From NCBI RefSeq assembly GCF_001613305.1, contig NZ_BDCC01000019.1, positions 248,001 to 312,000 of the forward strand: DNA of 64,000 nt, written 5' to 3'. Below are positions 49,150 to 57,781 of the stretch, in pieces (position 1 is the first letter of the stretch; each line of letters starts with the position of its first letter). Position numbers and translations under genes: made by a program. The notes beneath the pieces are model-generated. The model had not been told where the DNA came from. It did no database searches and saw only the letters and a list, made by a program, of their open reading frames with translations. Source of the DNA: Nocardia vaccinii NBRC 15922. GTDB lineage: Bacteria > Actinomycetota > Actinomycetes > Mycobacteriales > Mycobacteriaceae.

Positions 49150-50112
49150 CTACTCCCCAGCGGATCGGCGTTCGGCGTGGATCAGGTCGGTGATCCGGTC
49201 GAACTGGGTGGTGAAGGACTCGGGGGATACGGCTGCTATGCGGATCAGGAGATGGCGGGCCCCTGCGGTGATATAGCGGTTCAGCTGGGTGGCAACGTCA
49301 TTCGCTGAGCCGGTCATCAGGACCTGGATCTGCTCGACCTGTTCCACGGGCATGCGGTAAGTGGTCTGGCAGTAGTCGTCGAGGGTGGCGCGGCCTCGGG
49401 CAGGGTCCTCGTCGATGTAGACGGTGGCGAAAAGAGCTGGGGTGATGGCTGTTTCGTCGCGGGCCTCGGTTGCGGCGGTGGTGCGGATCGTGGCCAGGCC
49501 CGTTGCGTAGTCGGCGGGCTCGGGCGGGTAGGGGAGCCAGCCGTCATAGCCGCGGCCGGTGCGTTTCAAGGCGGCGGGGGTGGCTCCGGCGAGCCAGACC
49601 GGGGGTCCGCCGGGGCGATGCGGGCGCGGTACTTCGGGCAGCCAGTCGTAGTGTAGGACTCTGCCGTGGAAGGGATTCGAATTTCCCGACCACAACCAGC
49701 GCCACAGGCGGACGGTATCGTCCAGATGGGAAAATCGGGTCCGGAAATCCACGCCGGACAGTTCGAACTCGGGCTCGCTGATGCCGGGAAATCCGCCGCC
49801 GACCCCGAGTACGATCCGACCCTCGGAAAGCAGATCCAGTGCGGCGAGAACCAGCGCGGTGTGCACCGGATTGCGGTAGGCGGGAATCAATGCGGCCGTG
49901 CCGAGGGTGATCCGTTCGGTCGCTGCTGCGGCGGCGGCCAGCAGTGTCAGCGGTTCGACTCGCGCGCGCAGCAGCGAATCACCCACCCACGCCGAATCGA
50001 ATCCCCGTTGCTCGGCGCTCACCACCAGATCGAGCAGTGCGCGAGTCGAGCCCCCGGCCGCGAGTTGCGCCTGCCCGGCGGGTAGCAGGAGTCCGTATCG
50101 AATGTCTTTCAC
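49150..50112 (-). CDS. Luciferase-like (F420/FMN) monooxygenase or reductase
   Basis: The 320-residue bacterial-luciferase fold protein has YGLLLPAGQAQLAAGGSTRA, FDSAWVGDSLLRARVEPLTL, ITLGTAALIPAYRNPVHTAL and VLGVGGGFPG. In actinobacteria such proteins often use F420. GTG 50112 (VKDIRYGLLLP) is preferred over an upstream TTG at 50148. It lies downstream of the MarR gene on the same strand with 71 bases between. Confidence 0.83.
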   Translation of the reverse strand: MKDIRYGLLLPAGQAQLAAGGSTRALLDLVVSAEQRGFDSAWVGDSLLRARVEPLTLLAAAAAATERITLGTAALIPAYRNPVHTALVLAALDLLSEGRIVLGVGGGFPGISEPEFELSGVDFRTRFSHLDDTVRLWRWLWSGNSNPFHGRVLHYDWLPEVPRPHRPGGPPVWLAGATPAALKRTGRGYDGWLPYPPEPADYATGLATIRTTAATEARDETAITPALFATVYIDEDPARGRATLDDYCQTTYRMPVEQVEQIQVLMTGSANDVATQLNRYITAGARHLLIRIAAVSPESFTTQFDRITDLIHAERRSAGE

Positions 50113-50183
50113 CGCTTCAGGATTCGCCGAACGCGATACGGCGGACAATTCCCTTCAGGGTATGAACGACGTGACGCTCGCGC

Positions 50184-50615
50184 TCAGCACTGATCCGGCG
50201 AATCCAAGGCAGCCAGCAACGCCCGCAACGTCTCGCGCTGCTCATCGGACAATGGTGCGAACGTCTCCGCGGCGGCCGCGCGCCGAGCCTGCGACATGCG
50301 CGTCAGCGCGCGACGTCCCTCCTCGCTCGGAGTCACGAGGGTGGAACGCCGATTGGCCGGATCGGGCGCGCGTGTGATCAGTCCCGCCGCGACGAGCGCG
50401 TCCACCACCGTGGTCGCCGAGCGCGGCACGATGCCGAGATGTTCCGCGAGGACGGACATTCGAAGTGGTTCCTCGGCCCGGCCGATGATCCGCAACGCGC
50501 GGCTCTGCGCGGGCGTGAGGCCCAGGGGAGCGAGCCGGGCCGCCTGATTACGGCGGATCCGCTTACTGACCTGCAGGAACAGTTCGGGGAGATCGGAGTC
50601 GGTGGCCTCTGCCAT
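50184..50615 (-). CDS. MarR-family regulator
   Basis: The 143-residue product has the MarR winged HTH (LTPAQSRALRIIGRAEEPLR; MSVLAEHLGIVPRSATTVVD; GLITRAPDPANRRSTLV). It is divergent from an ABC exporter gene over two copies of TGAGYCWAGCTCA, so it likely represses the exporter and itself. Confidence 0.88.
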   Translation of the reverse strand: MAEATDSDLPELFLQVSKRIRRNQAARLAPLGLTPAQSRALRIIGRAEEPLRMSVLAEHLGIVPRSATTVVDALVAAGLITRAPDPANRRSTLVTPSEEGRRALTRMSQARRAAAAETFAPLSDEQRETLRALLAALDSPDQC

Positions 50616-50620
50616 GATTC

Positions 50621-50665
50621 TGAGCCTAGCTCATCGTTCCGTGGAATAATTGTGAGTCAAGCTCA
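50621..50665. promoter_or_regulatory. Two MarR operator copies
   Basis: TGAGCCTAGCTCA (50621-50633, perfect 5-bp arms) and TGAGTCAAGCTCA (50653-50665) are 32 bases apart, start to start, in the gap between the MarR and ABC genes. The second overlaps a -35-like TTGTGA at 50650-50655 directed at the ABC gene. Confidence 0.65.
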
Positions 50666-50698
50666 GTTAGGAGTGGTAGTACCTGGAAGGAGGCGCCT

Positions 50699-52468
50699 AT
50701 GGCAGCCCAATCCCCACCCGAGATCGGCCGGATCCTCCGGCTGTTCCAGCCCTATCGCACGCGCCTGGTCCTGGTCGCCGCGCTGGTGGGGCTCTCGTCC
50801 GTCGTCTCGCTCGCCTCGCCGTTCATGCTGCGTCGCATCCTGGACGACGCCCTGCCGCACGGCCGCACCGGACTGCTCACGGTCCTGGCGGCGGGTATGG
50901 TCGCGGTCGTCGTGCTGACCAGCGTGTTCAGCGTGCTGCAGACGTATATCTCCACCGCCGTCGGCCAGCAGGTCATGCACGATCTGCGCGCGGCGGTCTA
51001 CGCGCGGCTGCAGAGTATGCCGCTGGCGTTCTTCACCACCACCCGCACCGGCGAGGTGCAATCACGCATCGCCAACGATATCGGCGGTATGCAGTCCACG
51101 GTGACCACGACGGCCACCTCCCTCGTCTCGAACTTCACCTCCGTGGTCGCGGCGATCATCGCCATGTTCGCCCTGGATTGGCGGCTGGCGGCGGTCTCGC
51201 TGCTGATGCTGCCGTTCTTCGTGTGGATCAGCCGGCGCGTCGGCGACGAACGCCGGCGAATCACCGCCGCACGGCAGCGCAAACTCGCCGGAATGTCGGC
51301 GATCGTGGAGGAGTCGCTGTCGGTGAGCGGAATTCTGTTGGGGCGCACCATGGGTCGCGCGCCCGCGTTGATCGACAGCTTCACCGGCGAATCGCGCGAA
51401 CTGGTCGATCTGGAGATCCGCTCGAGTATGGCCGGTCGCTGGCGACAGGCCACGATTCAGATCGTCATGGCCGCCATGCCCGCGGTGATCTACTGGGTGG
51501 CCGGGCTGGCCACCGCCGGTGGGCATTCGGTGGTTTCGATCGGCACCCTGGTCGCGTTCACCACCTTGCAGACGAGCCTGCTGCGTCCGGCGGTCCAACT
51601 GCTGTCCACGGGTGTGGATATGCAGAGCTCGATGGCGTTGTTCGGCAGGATCTTCGAATATCTCGACCTGCGTTCCGATATCGAGGAGCCGGCGCGGCCG
51701 GTGCCGATGCCGCGAGCCGAGGTGGCGGGCACGGTGCGGTTCGAACACGTGGGTTTCGCCTACGACGCGAAGGACCGGCAGGTGCTCGACGATATCGATC
51801 TCACGGTGCCCGCCGGGACGTCGCTGGCCATCGTCGGCGAAACCGGCTCGGGCAAAACGACTCTCGGATATCTGGTCGCGCGGCTGTACGACCCGAGCTC
51901 GGGGCGGGTCACCATCGACGGCATCGATGTGCGGGATCTGGGTTTCGCGGATCTGGCCGCGAGCGTGGGTGTGGTCTCCCAGGAAACCTATCTGTTCCAC
52001 GCCTCGGTCGCGGAGAATCTCCGTTTCGCCAAACCCGATGCGACGGACGAGGAATTGGTCGCCGCGGCCCGCGCCGCGCAGATCCACGACCACATCGCGA
52101 GCCTGCCCGACGGCTACGACACCCTCGTCGGCGAACGCGGCTACCGCTTCTCCGGCGGCGAGAAACAACGCCTGGCCGTGGCCCGCGCCATCCTGCGCAA
52201 TCCGCCGATCATGGTGCTCGACGAGGCCACCAGCGCCCTGGACACCCGCACCGAACGCGAGGTCCAAGCCGCGATCGACGCCCTGTCCGCCGGTCGCACC
52301 ACCATCACCATCGCCCACCGCTTGTCCACGATCCGGGACGCCGAACAGATCGTCGTCCTGGACGCCGGCCATGTGGTCGAACGCGGCACGCACCGAGAAC
52401 TACTGGAGCGCAACGGTTTCTATGCTGAACTGTTGTCCCGCGATGCGGTGTTGGAGCCCGCCGCCTGA
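50699..52468 (+). CDS. ABC exporter, fused membrane and ATPase domains
   Basis: The 589-residue half-transporter has six membrane segments (about 20-300) and an ATPase domain with Walker A GETGSGKTTLG, signature FSGGEKQRLAVARAIL, Walker B IMVLDEATSALD and the H-loop AHRLSTI. It likely works as a homodimer for drug or lipid export. GGAGG precedes ATG 50699. It is under the divergent MarR. Confidence 0.92.
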   Translation: MAAQSPPEIGRILRLFQPYRTRLVLVAALVGLSSVVSLASPFMLRRILDDALPHGRTGLLTVLAAGMVAVVVLTSVFSVLQTYISTAVGQQVMHDLRAAVYARLQSMPLAFFTTTRTGEVQSRIANDIGGMQSTVTTTATSLVSNFTSVVAAIIAMFALDWRLAAVSLLMLPFFVWISRRVGDERRRITAARQRKLAGMSAIVEESLSVSGILLGRTMGRAPALIDSFTGESRELVDLEIRSSMAGRWRQATIQIVMAAMPAVIYWVAGLATAGGHSVVSIGTLVAFTTLQTSLLRPAVQLLSTGVDMQSSMALFGRIFEYLDLRSDIEEPARPVPMPRAEVAGTVRFEHVGFAYDAKDRQVLDDIDLTVPAGTSLAIVGETGSGKTTLGYLVARLYDPSSGRVTIDGIDVRDLGFADLAASVGVVSQETYLFHASVAENLRFAKPDATDEELVAAARAAQIHDHIASLPDGYDTLVGERGYRFSGGEKQRLAVARAILRNPPIMVLDEATSALDTRTEREVQAAIDALSAGRTTITIAHRLSTIRDAEQIVVLDAGHVVERGTHRELLERNGFYAELLSRDAVLEPAA

Positions 52469-52701
52469 TCGTCAGGGCAGCGGAACCGCGATGACCAGGG
52501 CGGTGTTCGCGACCGCGCTGCCGCGAGGGCGTCGCACCAACTGCTGCAGTACTCGACCGCATGGCGGCGAAGCCTCGTGACCGAGCCGGGCGGTTGGTGA
52601 TGGTGACAACCTATGCCGTTACCTGTGGTGGGTGCTCTGCCTGCTCGGCGTCTGTGGTTCATTTCGTTCACCTCCGCTGCGGTCGGAACTACCGTGGGGG
52701 T

Positions 52702-53481
52702 ATGACCACCGTGGAGTTCGAGCATCTGCTCGTCGACCGGGACGGTGACACCGTCCACATCACGATGAACCGCCCCGAGCGGCGCAACGCGCTCTCGGCC
52801 GAGCATCTGACCGAACTGCTGGCCGCGTTCCGGGCCGCCGCCGCGAGCGATGCGACCGGGATCGTGCTGGGTGCTCGCGGTCCGGTGTTCTCGGCCGGTC
52901 ACGACTTCGCCGACGTCGCGTCCCGGGACCTGGTCGGCGTGCGCGAACTGCTGAGGTTGTGCACCGAACTGATGACTGCCATCGAGGCCGCGCCGCAGGT
53001 GGTCATCGCACGGGTACACGGCCTGGCCACCGCGGCCGGATGTCAGCTGGTCGCCTCCTGTGACCTCGCGATCGCCGCCGAATCGGCGGGGTTCGCGCTG
53101 CCCGGCGGCAAGGGCGGCTGGTTCTGCCATACGCCGGCGGTCCCGGTGGCACGTGCCGTGGGCCGCAAACGCCTGATGGAACTGGCCCTGACCGGGGATC
53201 CGATCGACGCCCGCACAGCCGCGGAATGGGGCCTGATCAACCGTGCGGTTCCCGATGCGGATCTCGACATCGCCGTCGCCGAGCTGCTCGCCCGCGCGAC
53301 CCGCGGCAGCCGCGCCAGCAAGGCCCTCGGCAAACACACCCTGTACGCACAGCTCGACCGCCCCGAAGCCGATGCCTACGCCCTGGCCGTCGAGGTCATG
53401 GCGGCGGCCTCCCAACTGCCCGGCGCTCGCGAGGGCATGGCCGCGTTCCTGGAGAAGCGTCCACCGGTCTGGCCGGATTAG
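52702..53481 (+). CDS. Enoyl-CoA hydratase/isomerase family protein
   Basis: The 259-residue crotonase-fold protein has MNRPERRNALSAEHLTELLA, the oxyanion-hole stretch GPVFSAGHDFADVASRD and HGLATAAGCQLVASCDLAIA. The usual second catalytic Glu position reads LPGGKGGWFCHTP, so hydratase activity is uncertain; another crotonase reaction is possible. ATG 52702 begins MTTVEFEHLLVDRD. Upstream bases 52469-52701 hold no clear gene. Confidence 0.85.
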   Translation: MTTVEFEHLLVDRDGDTVHITMNRPERRNALSAEHLTELLAAFRAAAASDATGIVLGARGPVFSAGHDFADVASRDLVGVRELLRLCTELMTAIEAAPQVVIARVHGLATAAGCQLVASCDLAIAAESAGFALPGGKGGWFCHTPAVPVARAVGRKRLMELALTGDPIDARTAAEWGLINRAVPDADLDIAVAELLARATRGSRASKALGKHTLYAQLDRPEADAYALAVEVMAAASQLPGAREGMAAFLEKRPPVWPD

Positions 53482-53558
53482 GACATGTCTCCCAACGACT
53501 TTCGCCGTTCGACGACGAGGGTTGTGACAGTTTCGGCTGGGCTGATTCGAGCGGGCGA

Positions 53559-54044
53559 TCAGGCGTGGCCGGGTGGGCCGGCGAGGTGTGTGTTGATGCG
53601 GCCGAGCAGGTCGAACAGCTGTACACGTTCGTCGTGGCTGAGCGGCGCCATGATGTGCTCGTTGACACCGTCGAGGATGCGGTCGAGTTCGGCGAGATGG
53701 CCCTTTCCGGCTGCGGTGATGGTGATGACGTTGCGTCGTTTGTCGGCTGGGTCGGGGGCGCGGCGGACCCAGCCGCGTTGTTCGAGGTCGTTGAGGACCG
53801 ATACCAGGTCGCTCTTGTAGATCCGGGCGCGCCCCGACAACGCCGCCTGGCTCGCGGGGCCGAATTCGGCGAGCGCGGCGAGCGCCACGAAGTGGTCCTT
53901 GTGGGCTCCGACCGTGCGCAGGGCTTCGCCCGCGACGCGGTGCGTCTGGGCGGCCGTCATTCCGATCAGACGTGACAGCTGAGCCTTGAGCCGATCAGGG
54001 GTCTGCTGACCGTCGTCGAATCGCAGGTCGTCGCCCTTATCCAT
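53559..54044 (-). CDS. MarR-family regulator
   Basis: The 161-residue product has a MarR fold (AHKDHFVALAALAEFGPASQ; SGRARIYKSDLVSVLNDLEQ; GWVRRAPDPADKRRNVITIT). It is divergent from a SnoaL-like gene over a 17-bp perfect palindrome, and probably represses it and itself. Confidence 0.86.
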   Translation of the reverse strand: MDKGDDLRFDDGQQTPDRLKAQLSRLIGMTAAQTHRVAGEALRTVGAHKDHFVALAALAEFGPASQAALSGRARIYKSDLVSVLNDLEQRGWVRRAPDPADKRRNVITITAAGKGHLAELDRILDGVNEHIMAPLSHDERVQLFDLLGRINTHLAGPPGHA

Positions 54045-54066
54045 GAAGGTCAGCCTACCCCACTTG

Positions 54067-54115
54067 CGTTAGTGTCACTAACGATCTAAGTTCATTAGTA
54101 GCTCGAACGTTAGTG
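54067..54115. promoter_or_regulatory. MarR operator region (17-bp palindrome)
   Basis: CGTTAGTGTCACTAACG (54067-54083) is a perfect palindrome. Further TTAGTA (54095-54100) and CGTTAGTG (54108-54115) half-like sites lie beside it, giving several contacts between the divergent MarR and SnoaL-like genes. Confidence 0.7.
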
Positions 54116-54140
54116 TTCCGAACAGATTGGGGAAGTTCTC

Positions 54141-54575
54141 ATGACCAGCACCGAAACCCTCATCCGTGACCTCGCCGACCGTGCCGAACTCGCCGATCTG
54201 GTTGCCCGCCACAGCCTTTGGATCGACGAGGGCCGCTTCGCCGAGACCGACCGGCTCTTCACCGAGGATGTCGTCGTCACCTCTCCGCGCGGGCAAGTCA
54301 GCGGCATCGACGCCCTGATCGGGCTCGTTCGCGCAGGCCACGACACCTACGCGCGCACCCTGCACAACAAGTCCAACCTCGTCATCGACCTCGACGGCGA
54401 CACCGCCACGGTGCACGCGCACGATATCGCCGTGTTCCTCATCGACGACAAGACCGAAGCCGTCGCGGCCGGGATCGCCCACTACCACGCGCGCCGCACG
54501 GACAACGGCTGGCGCTTCGACCGCCTGGAGATCAACGCGATCGCGCTGACCGGAGCACTCGAGCGGGTACTGTAA
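54141..54575 (+). CDS. SnoaL-like/NTF2-family protein
   Basis: The 144-residue product has a SnoaL-4 layout: DRAELADLVARHSLWIDEGR, FTEDVVVTSPRGQVSG, and C-terminal strands with HYHARRTDNGWRFDRLEINA. Such proteins are isomerases, cyclases or ligand binders. It is the single target gene of the divergent MarR. Function unknown. Confidence 0.8.
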   Translation: MTSTETLIRDLADRAELADLVARHSLWIDEGRFAETDRLFTEDVVVTSPRGQVSGIDALIGLVRAGHDTYARTLHNKSNLVIDLDGDTATVHAHDIAVFLIDDKTEAVAAGIAHYHARRTDNGWRFDRLEINAIALTGALERVL

Positions 54576-54705
54576 CCGCGCTTGCGACGAGGTAGGACCG
54601 GCACCGTGATCCCGCCGCTACGGCGGTCCGGACCCGCTCGTAGTCGCGCTCGAGGCCCGGTGGCGCGACCGAGCTGCGGGGCGTGCAGTGGCCGATGCCC
54701 CGAGT

Positions 54706-55443
54706 TCACGTGTGGGCGAGGTAATCCTCACCGCCGATGTACATGGTGTGCCCGAGCGGGTAGTCGCCGGTGGTCGCATCGGCTACGGCCGTGGCGAATT
54801 CGTCCACGGTCGGCAGTGCGCCGTGCTCGGTTCGGGCGGCGACCGCGTCCGGATCGCGGCGTTGCAGTAGGCGGACGATGATCGTGCCGTCGATCATATC
54901 GCCCGAGACGACGGTGAAACCAATTCGGCGAGAATCGAATTCGGTGATCATATCGCGCAACGCATCCTCGCCCGCGCGCTTGCTGGCGGCGATGGGCTCG
55001 TACTCCGCGGGCACGGGTTTGCGGCCCTGGAAATGCGCCTGGTGGCTGGTGACGAAGACGATGTGCGCGCCGGCGGGCATATGTGGCAGCAGCAGCCGAA
55101 CCAGTCGCAACTGCGCGTCGCGGTTGACCGACATCGGATAGTCCGGCGCCGCGCCGCGCTCGAGACCGCCGGATGCGTTGAGTACCAACACATCCAAGCG
55201 TCCGAAGCGGTCGACGATCTGCCGGGTCAGCGCCTGCGCGGCGGACGCGTCGGACAGATTGGCCCCGGCGATCGACGCGCTACCCCCGTCCGAAGCGATC
55301 TCATCGGCGAGATCCTGTGCGCGCCTGCGCTTCTCGCGGTAGTTGACGATCACGTGATCACCGCGGGCGGCCAGAATCCGGGCCGTGGCCGCTCCGATGC
55401 CGCGCGATGCCCCGGTCACCAGCGCGATTCTGCTCGAACCCAC
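54706..55443 (-). CDS. SDR-family oxidoreductase with altered catalytic site
   Basis: The 245-residue Rossmann protein has ALVTGASRGIGAATARILA and a Ser at S133 (FVTSHQAH). The normal YxxxK reads I151-A-A-S-K155, with Tyr only at 148, so the catalytic Tyr is displaced or lost. Otherwise the fold looks complete, ending HTMYIGGEDYLAH. It is divergent from an HxlR regulator across a palindrome. It may be a non-redox or atypical member. Confidence 0.83.
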   Translation of the reverse strand: MGSSRIALVTGASRGIGAATARILAARGDHVIVNYREKRRRAQDLADEIASDGGSASIAGANLSDASAAQALTRQIVDRFGRLDVLVLNASGGLERGAAPDYPMSVNRDAQLRLVRLLLPHMPAGAHIVFVTSHQAHFQGRKPVPAEYEPIAASKRAGEDALRDMITEFDSRRIGFTVVSGDMIDGTIIVRLLQRRDPDAVAARTEHGALPTVDEFATAVADATTGDYPLGHTMYIGGEDYLAHT

Positions 55444-55463
55444 CCGAGCCTCCTTACTCGATC

Positions 55464-55480
55464 GCTTCTATTTCAGAAGC
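55464..55480. promoter_or_regulatory. HxlR operator candidate
   Basis: GCTTCT (55464-55469) and AGAAGC (55475-55480) form a perfect dyad around ATTTC in the 54-base gap between the divergent SDR and HxlR genes. Confidence 0.55.
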
Positions 55481-55497
55481 AACTATGGTAGTTCTGA

Positions 55498-55848
55498 ATG
55501 AGAAGCGCAAGAGATCCGGGAACACCCCGGCGTGATCCGGCCGCGGCGCCCACCCAGGCGATGGAGCTGCTGGGCCAGCGTTGGATGCTGCGTGTGATCT
55601 GGGAGCTGGAACCGGGGCCGCTGGGCTTCCTGGAGTTGCGCCGCCGCATGGACAACTGTTCGTCCAGCATGCTGTCGGTACGTCTGCAGACGTTGCAGAC
55701 CGCTGGAATCATCGTCAAACGCCCCGACAAGTCGTATGAGCTGACCTATCCGGGTGTCGAACTGGGCCGGGCGCTCGAGCAGCTGTGGGTGTGGGCGGAG
55801 CGCTGGCACGACACGATCGGCGGTCCGGACGCCGAGGACCCGGCCTGA
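55498..55848 (+). CDS. HxlR-family regulator
   Basis: The 116-residue product has the HxlR winged helix: AMELLGQRWMLRVIWELEPG, FLELRRRMDNCSSSMLSVRL, LQTAGIIVKRPDKSYELTY. HxlR proteins sense redox-active or aldehyde compounds. It is divergent from the SDR gene and probably controls it. ATG 55498 lies just after the palindrome. Confidence 0.87.
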   Translation: MRSARDPGTPRRDPAAAPTQAMELLGQRWMLRVIWELEPGPLGFLELRRRMDNCSSSMLSVRLQTLQTAGIIVKRPDKSYELTYPGVELGRALEQLWVWAERWHDTIGGPDAEDPA

Positions 55849-55930
55849 AACATCAGTATGGGCCGTACCTCGACGCCTGTCGGGCGGCCGACCGCGGCAG
55901 CCACGTCCTCGCCTTCTGAGGCGTTGCGGC

Positions 55931-56911
55931 TCAACCGAGTTGGGCGAGCATCTCCGCGCGCCGCCGGGCCATGGTGTCGGCGGGATCATCGCCGTTCAGC
56001 AGAGCGCGACACAACGCCGCGGCATCGTCGATGGCATTGCGCGCACCGACTCCGGATTCGGGGCTGAGCGCGTGATCGGCATCCCCGCAAAGGATTACGG
56101 GTAGTCGCGGCGGGAGGGCCTTGGTCAACGGGACGCGGCGGGCGTTGGAGACGTGCACCATCGCGGTGCGGTCGAGCAGGGTGTCCAGCAGATAGGGGAT
56201 CTCGGGCAGGGCGGCGCGGATCGGCTCGTACCATCGCGCCAGTGGGTGGAACCCGGTGTAGCCCACCGCGATCGGCCCGCGAGTCAGTCGTACGAACCAG
56301 ACCGCGACGTTGTCGTTCCAGAAATGCCCGAAGGTGGCCGGAGCGTCGGTGCCGTGCCGGTGGAAATGCAGGACCGAAGGTGTGGTATCGGGTCGGGTGC
56401 CGGGCGCGGCGGTCGCGTAAAGCACGACCTGTCCGGCATATTCGGCGACGCGCTCGGGTTCGAGCCGGGTGCGGGCGATCGAGTCGATTCCGTCGGCGGC
56501 GATGAGCAGATCGGCCGCGGTCCCACCGGGATACAACACGCCGCGGTCCGGGTCCAGATCGCTGATCGCCGTCCCGTAGCGGATGTCCGCGTCTGCGGCC
56601 CAAGCGAATTCGGTCAGTACCCGCATAAGGTCGGTGCGGTGATACAGCCGATGCCCGGCCGCGGGCGATTCACGCACCTCGGCGGCCGGTGCGCCGACCC
56701 GGAACCCGTCGACCGGATAGGACGCGCCGGCGAGTTGATCGGCGGGAACGCCGAGGTCGGCCAGCGTCCGGTGCGCGTGGGCGTCCAGAAACAGGAATGC
56801 GCCCCCGCGCACGTTGGGTCTGCGTTCGTAGACGACGGCAGGGTGGCCCGCTCGCGCCAGCCCACCCGCGAGCACGGTGCCCGCGATGCCGCCTCCGAGG
56901 ATCGTCACCAT
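55931..56911 (-). CDS. FAD-dependent aromatic-hydroxylase-type monooxygenase
   Basis: The 326-residue product has VTILGGGIAGTVLAGGLARAG and YERRP for FAD binding, the DG motif (LIAADGIDSIART) and the second FAD motif VILCGDADHALSPESGVGA. It is shorter than typical group A hydroxylases (about 390) with a reduced C-terminus. ATG 56911. A GntR-like ATTGTCAACAAT lies 130 bases upstream. Substrate unknown. Confidence 0.82.
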   Translation of the reverse strand: MVTILGGGIAGTVLAGGLARAGHPAVVYERRPNVRGGAFLFLDAHAHRTLADLGVPADQLAGASYPVDGFRVGAPAAEVRESPAAGHRLYHRTDLMRVLTEFAWAADADIRYGTAISDLDPDRGVLYPGGTAADLLIAADGIDSIARTRLEPERVAEYAGQVVLYATAAPGTRPDTTPSVLHFHRHGTDAPATFGHFWNDNVAVWFVRLTRGPIAVGYTGFHPLARWYEPIRAALPEIPYLLDTLLDRTAMVHVSNARRVPLTKALPPRLPVILCGDADHALSPESGVGARNAIDDAAALCRALLNGDDPADTMARRRAEMLAQLG

Positions 56912-57219
56912 ATGTGATTCCTAGGCCGCCGATGTCCGGTGCAGCCTGGTCAATTTTTCTCCTAGCGTGGCTATATCGTCGACCCTCGCGCGCCCCGCGG
57001 AACGACGTCCGGTCCGAATCGATCTCCTCCAATTACTAGCATTGTCAACAATTCTGCGCCACTGAGAGAGTCTCGGGCCGACATCGATCACACCTCGTTC
57101 GGGACGTTCGCGGCGGGTGTGTCGCGGCGTGTCACGAACGTGCGTTAGCCTGCCGGAACCTGCGGCGGTGCTGCGGTCGACCACGCGGGGTGACCGGCGA
57201 CGGACTTGGGAGCGTGAAC
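56912..57219. other. Intergenic region between divergent genes
   Basis: These 308 bases separate the monooxygenase and the lipoprotein gene. ATTGTCAACAAT (57041-57052) is a perfect ATTGT/ACAAT dyad like the GntR sites at 22645 and 23414. A frame on the minus strand here is Arg-rich and unlikely to be coding. No RNA gene is seen. Confidence 0.4.
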
Positions 57220-57675
57220 ATGGTGGACATGAGAACGAATCGCAGGCGTGTGCGCATCGGATGCTGTGTGGCGACGGCGGTCATCGCCGCGGTTGCCGGA
57301 TGTGGTTCACCGAGTTCCCCGGCGCCGGGCACCGGCGTCCGTTCCGCGGGGCGGGGCGACTCGCTGCCCGACGTGCTGGACTGCTCGTTCGACAAACCGG
57401 CCGTACGCCCGCAGAACCTGATTCTCGCCTGTGCGGATCTGGGCGTGCAGGTCGAGAAGATCACCTGGACCTCCTGGGCTGCGGACAAGGCCGAGGGCGA
57501 CGGCACCGAACGCGACAACACCTGCACGCCCAACTGTGCCGCCGGGAACTACGTCACCAAGCCGGTGCACATCGTCCTGTCCGATCCGGTCCAGCCCGCG
57601 AACCTCTACACCAAGGCCACCACCACCGACTCGTCCGGCAAGACCTCGCGCTTTCCCCTGGTCGAGCAGCGGTGA
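57220..57675 (+). CDS. Secreted lipoprotein
   Basis: The 151-residue product begins MVDMRTNRRRVRIGCCVATA and has a lipobox VAGC after a hydrophobic core, so it is likely lipid-anchored at the cell envelope. The mature part has paired Cys (DCSF; ACADLG; TCTPNCAAG), suggesting two disulfides, in a pattern common to actinobacterial secreted proteins of unknown function. ATG 57220 follows GGGAG at 7 bases. Confidence 0.75.
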   Translation: MVDMRTNRRRVRIGCCVATAVIAAVAGCGSPSSPAPGTGVRSAGRGDSLPDVLDCSFDKPAVRPQNLILACADLGVQVEKITWTSWAADKAEGDGTERDNTCTPNCAAGNYVTKPVHIVLSDPVQPANLYTKATTTDSSGKTSRFPLVEQR

Positions 57676-57713
57676 CAGCCCCGACGGTATAGATGTAACT
57701 CCTGGTCGCATAT

Positions 57714-57742
57714 ATACCCGAAATTTTGCTACGCTCGGGTAT
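57714..57742. promoter_or_regulatory. Operator-like inverted repeat before the lipid operon
   Basis: ATACCCGA (57714-57721) and TCGGGTAT (57735-57742) form a perfect 8-bp dyad with a 13-base centre, 40-68 bases upstream of the three-gene operon. A regulator is probably encoded elsewhere. Confidence 0.55.
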
Positions 57743-57781
57743 CGGCGGCGGTGACGCCGCACGACGAGACCAGGAGTACCG

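Noticed and set aside
48935..49276. A plus-strand frame beginning MGEWAGAVVAEG
   Set aside because: It runs into the antisense of the luciferase-like gene, and the shared region is better explained by that gene.
56921..57184. A minus-strand 87-codon frame upstream of the monooxygenase
   Set aside because: Arg-rich with no recognisable protein features and no convincing start; treated as intergenic.
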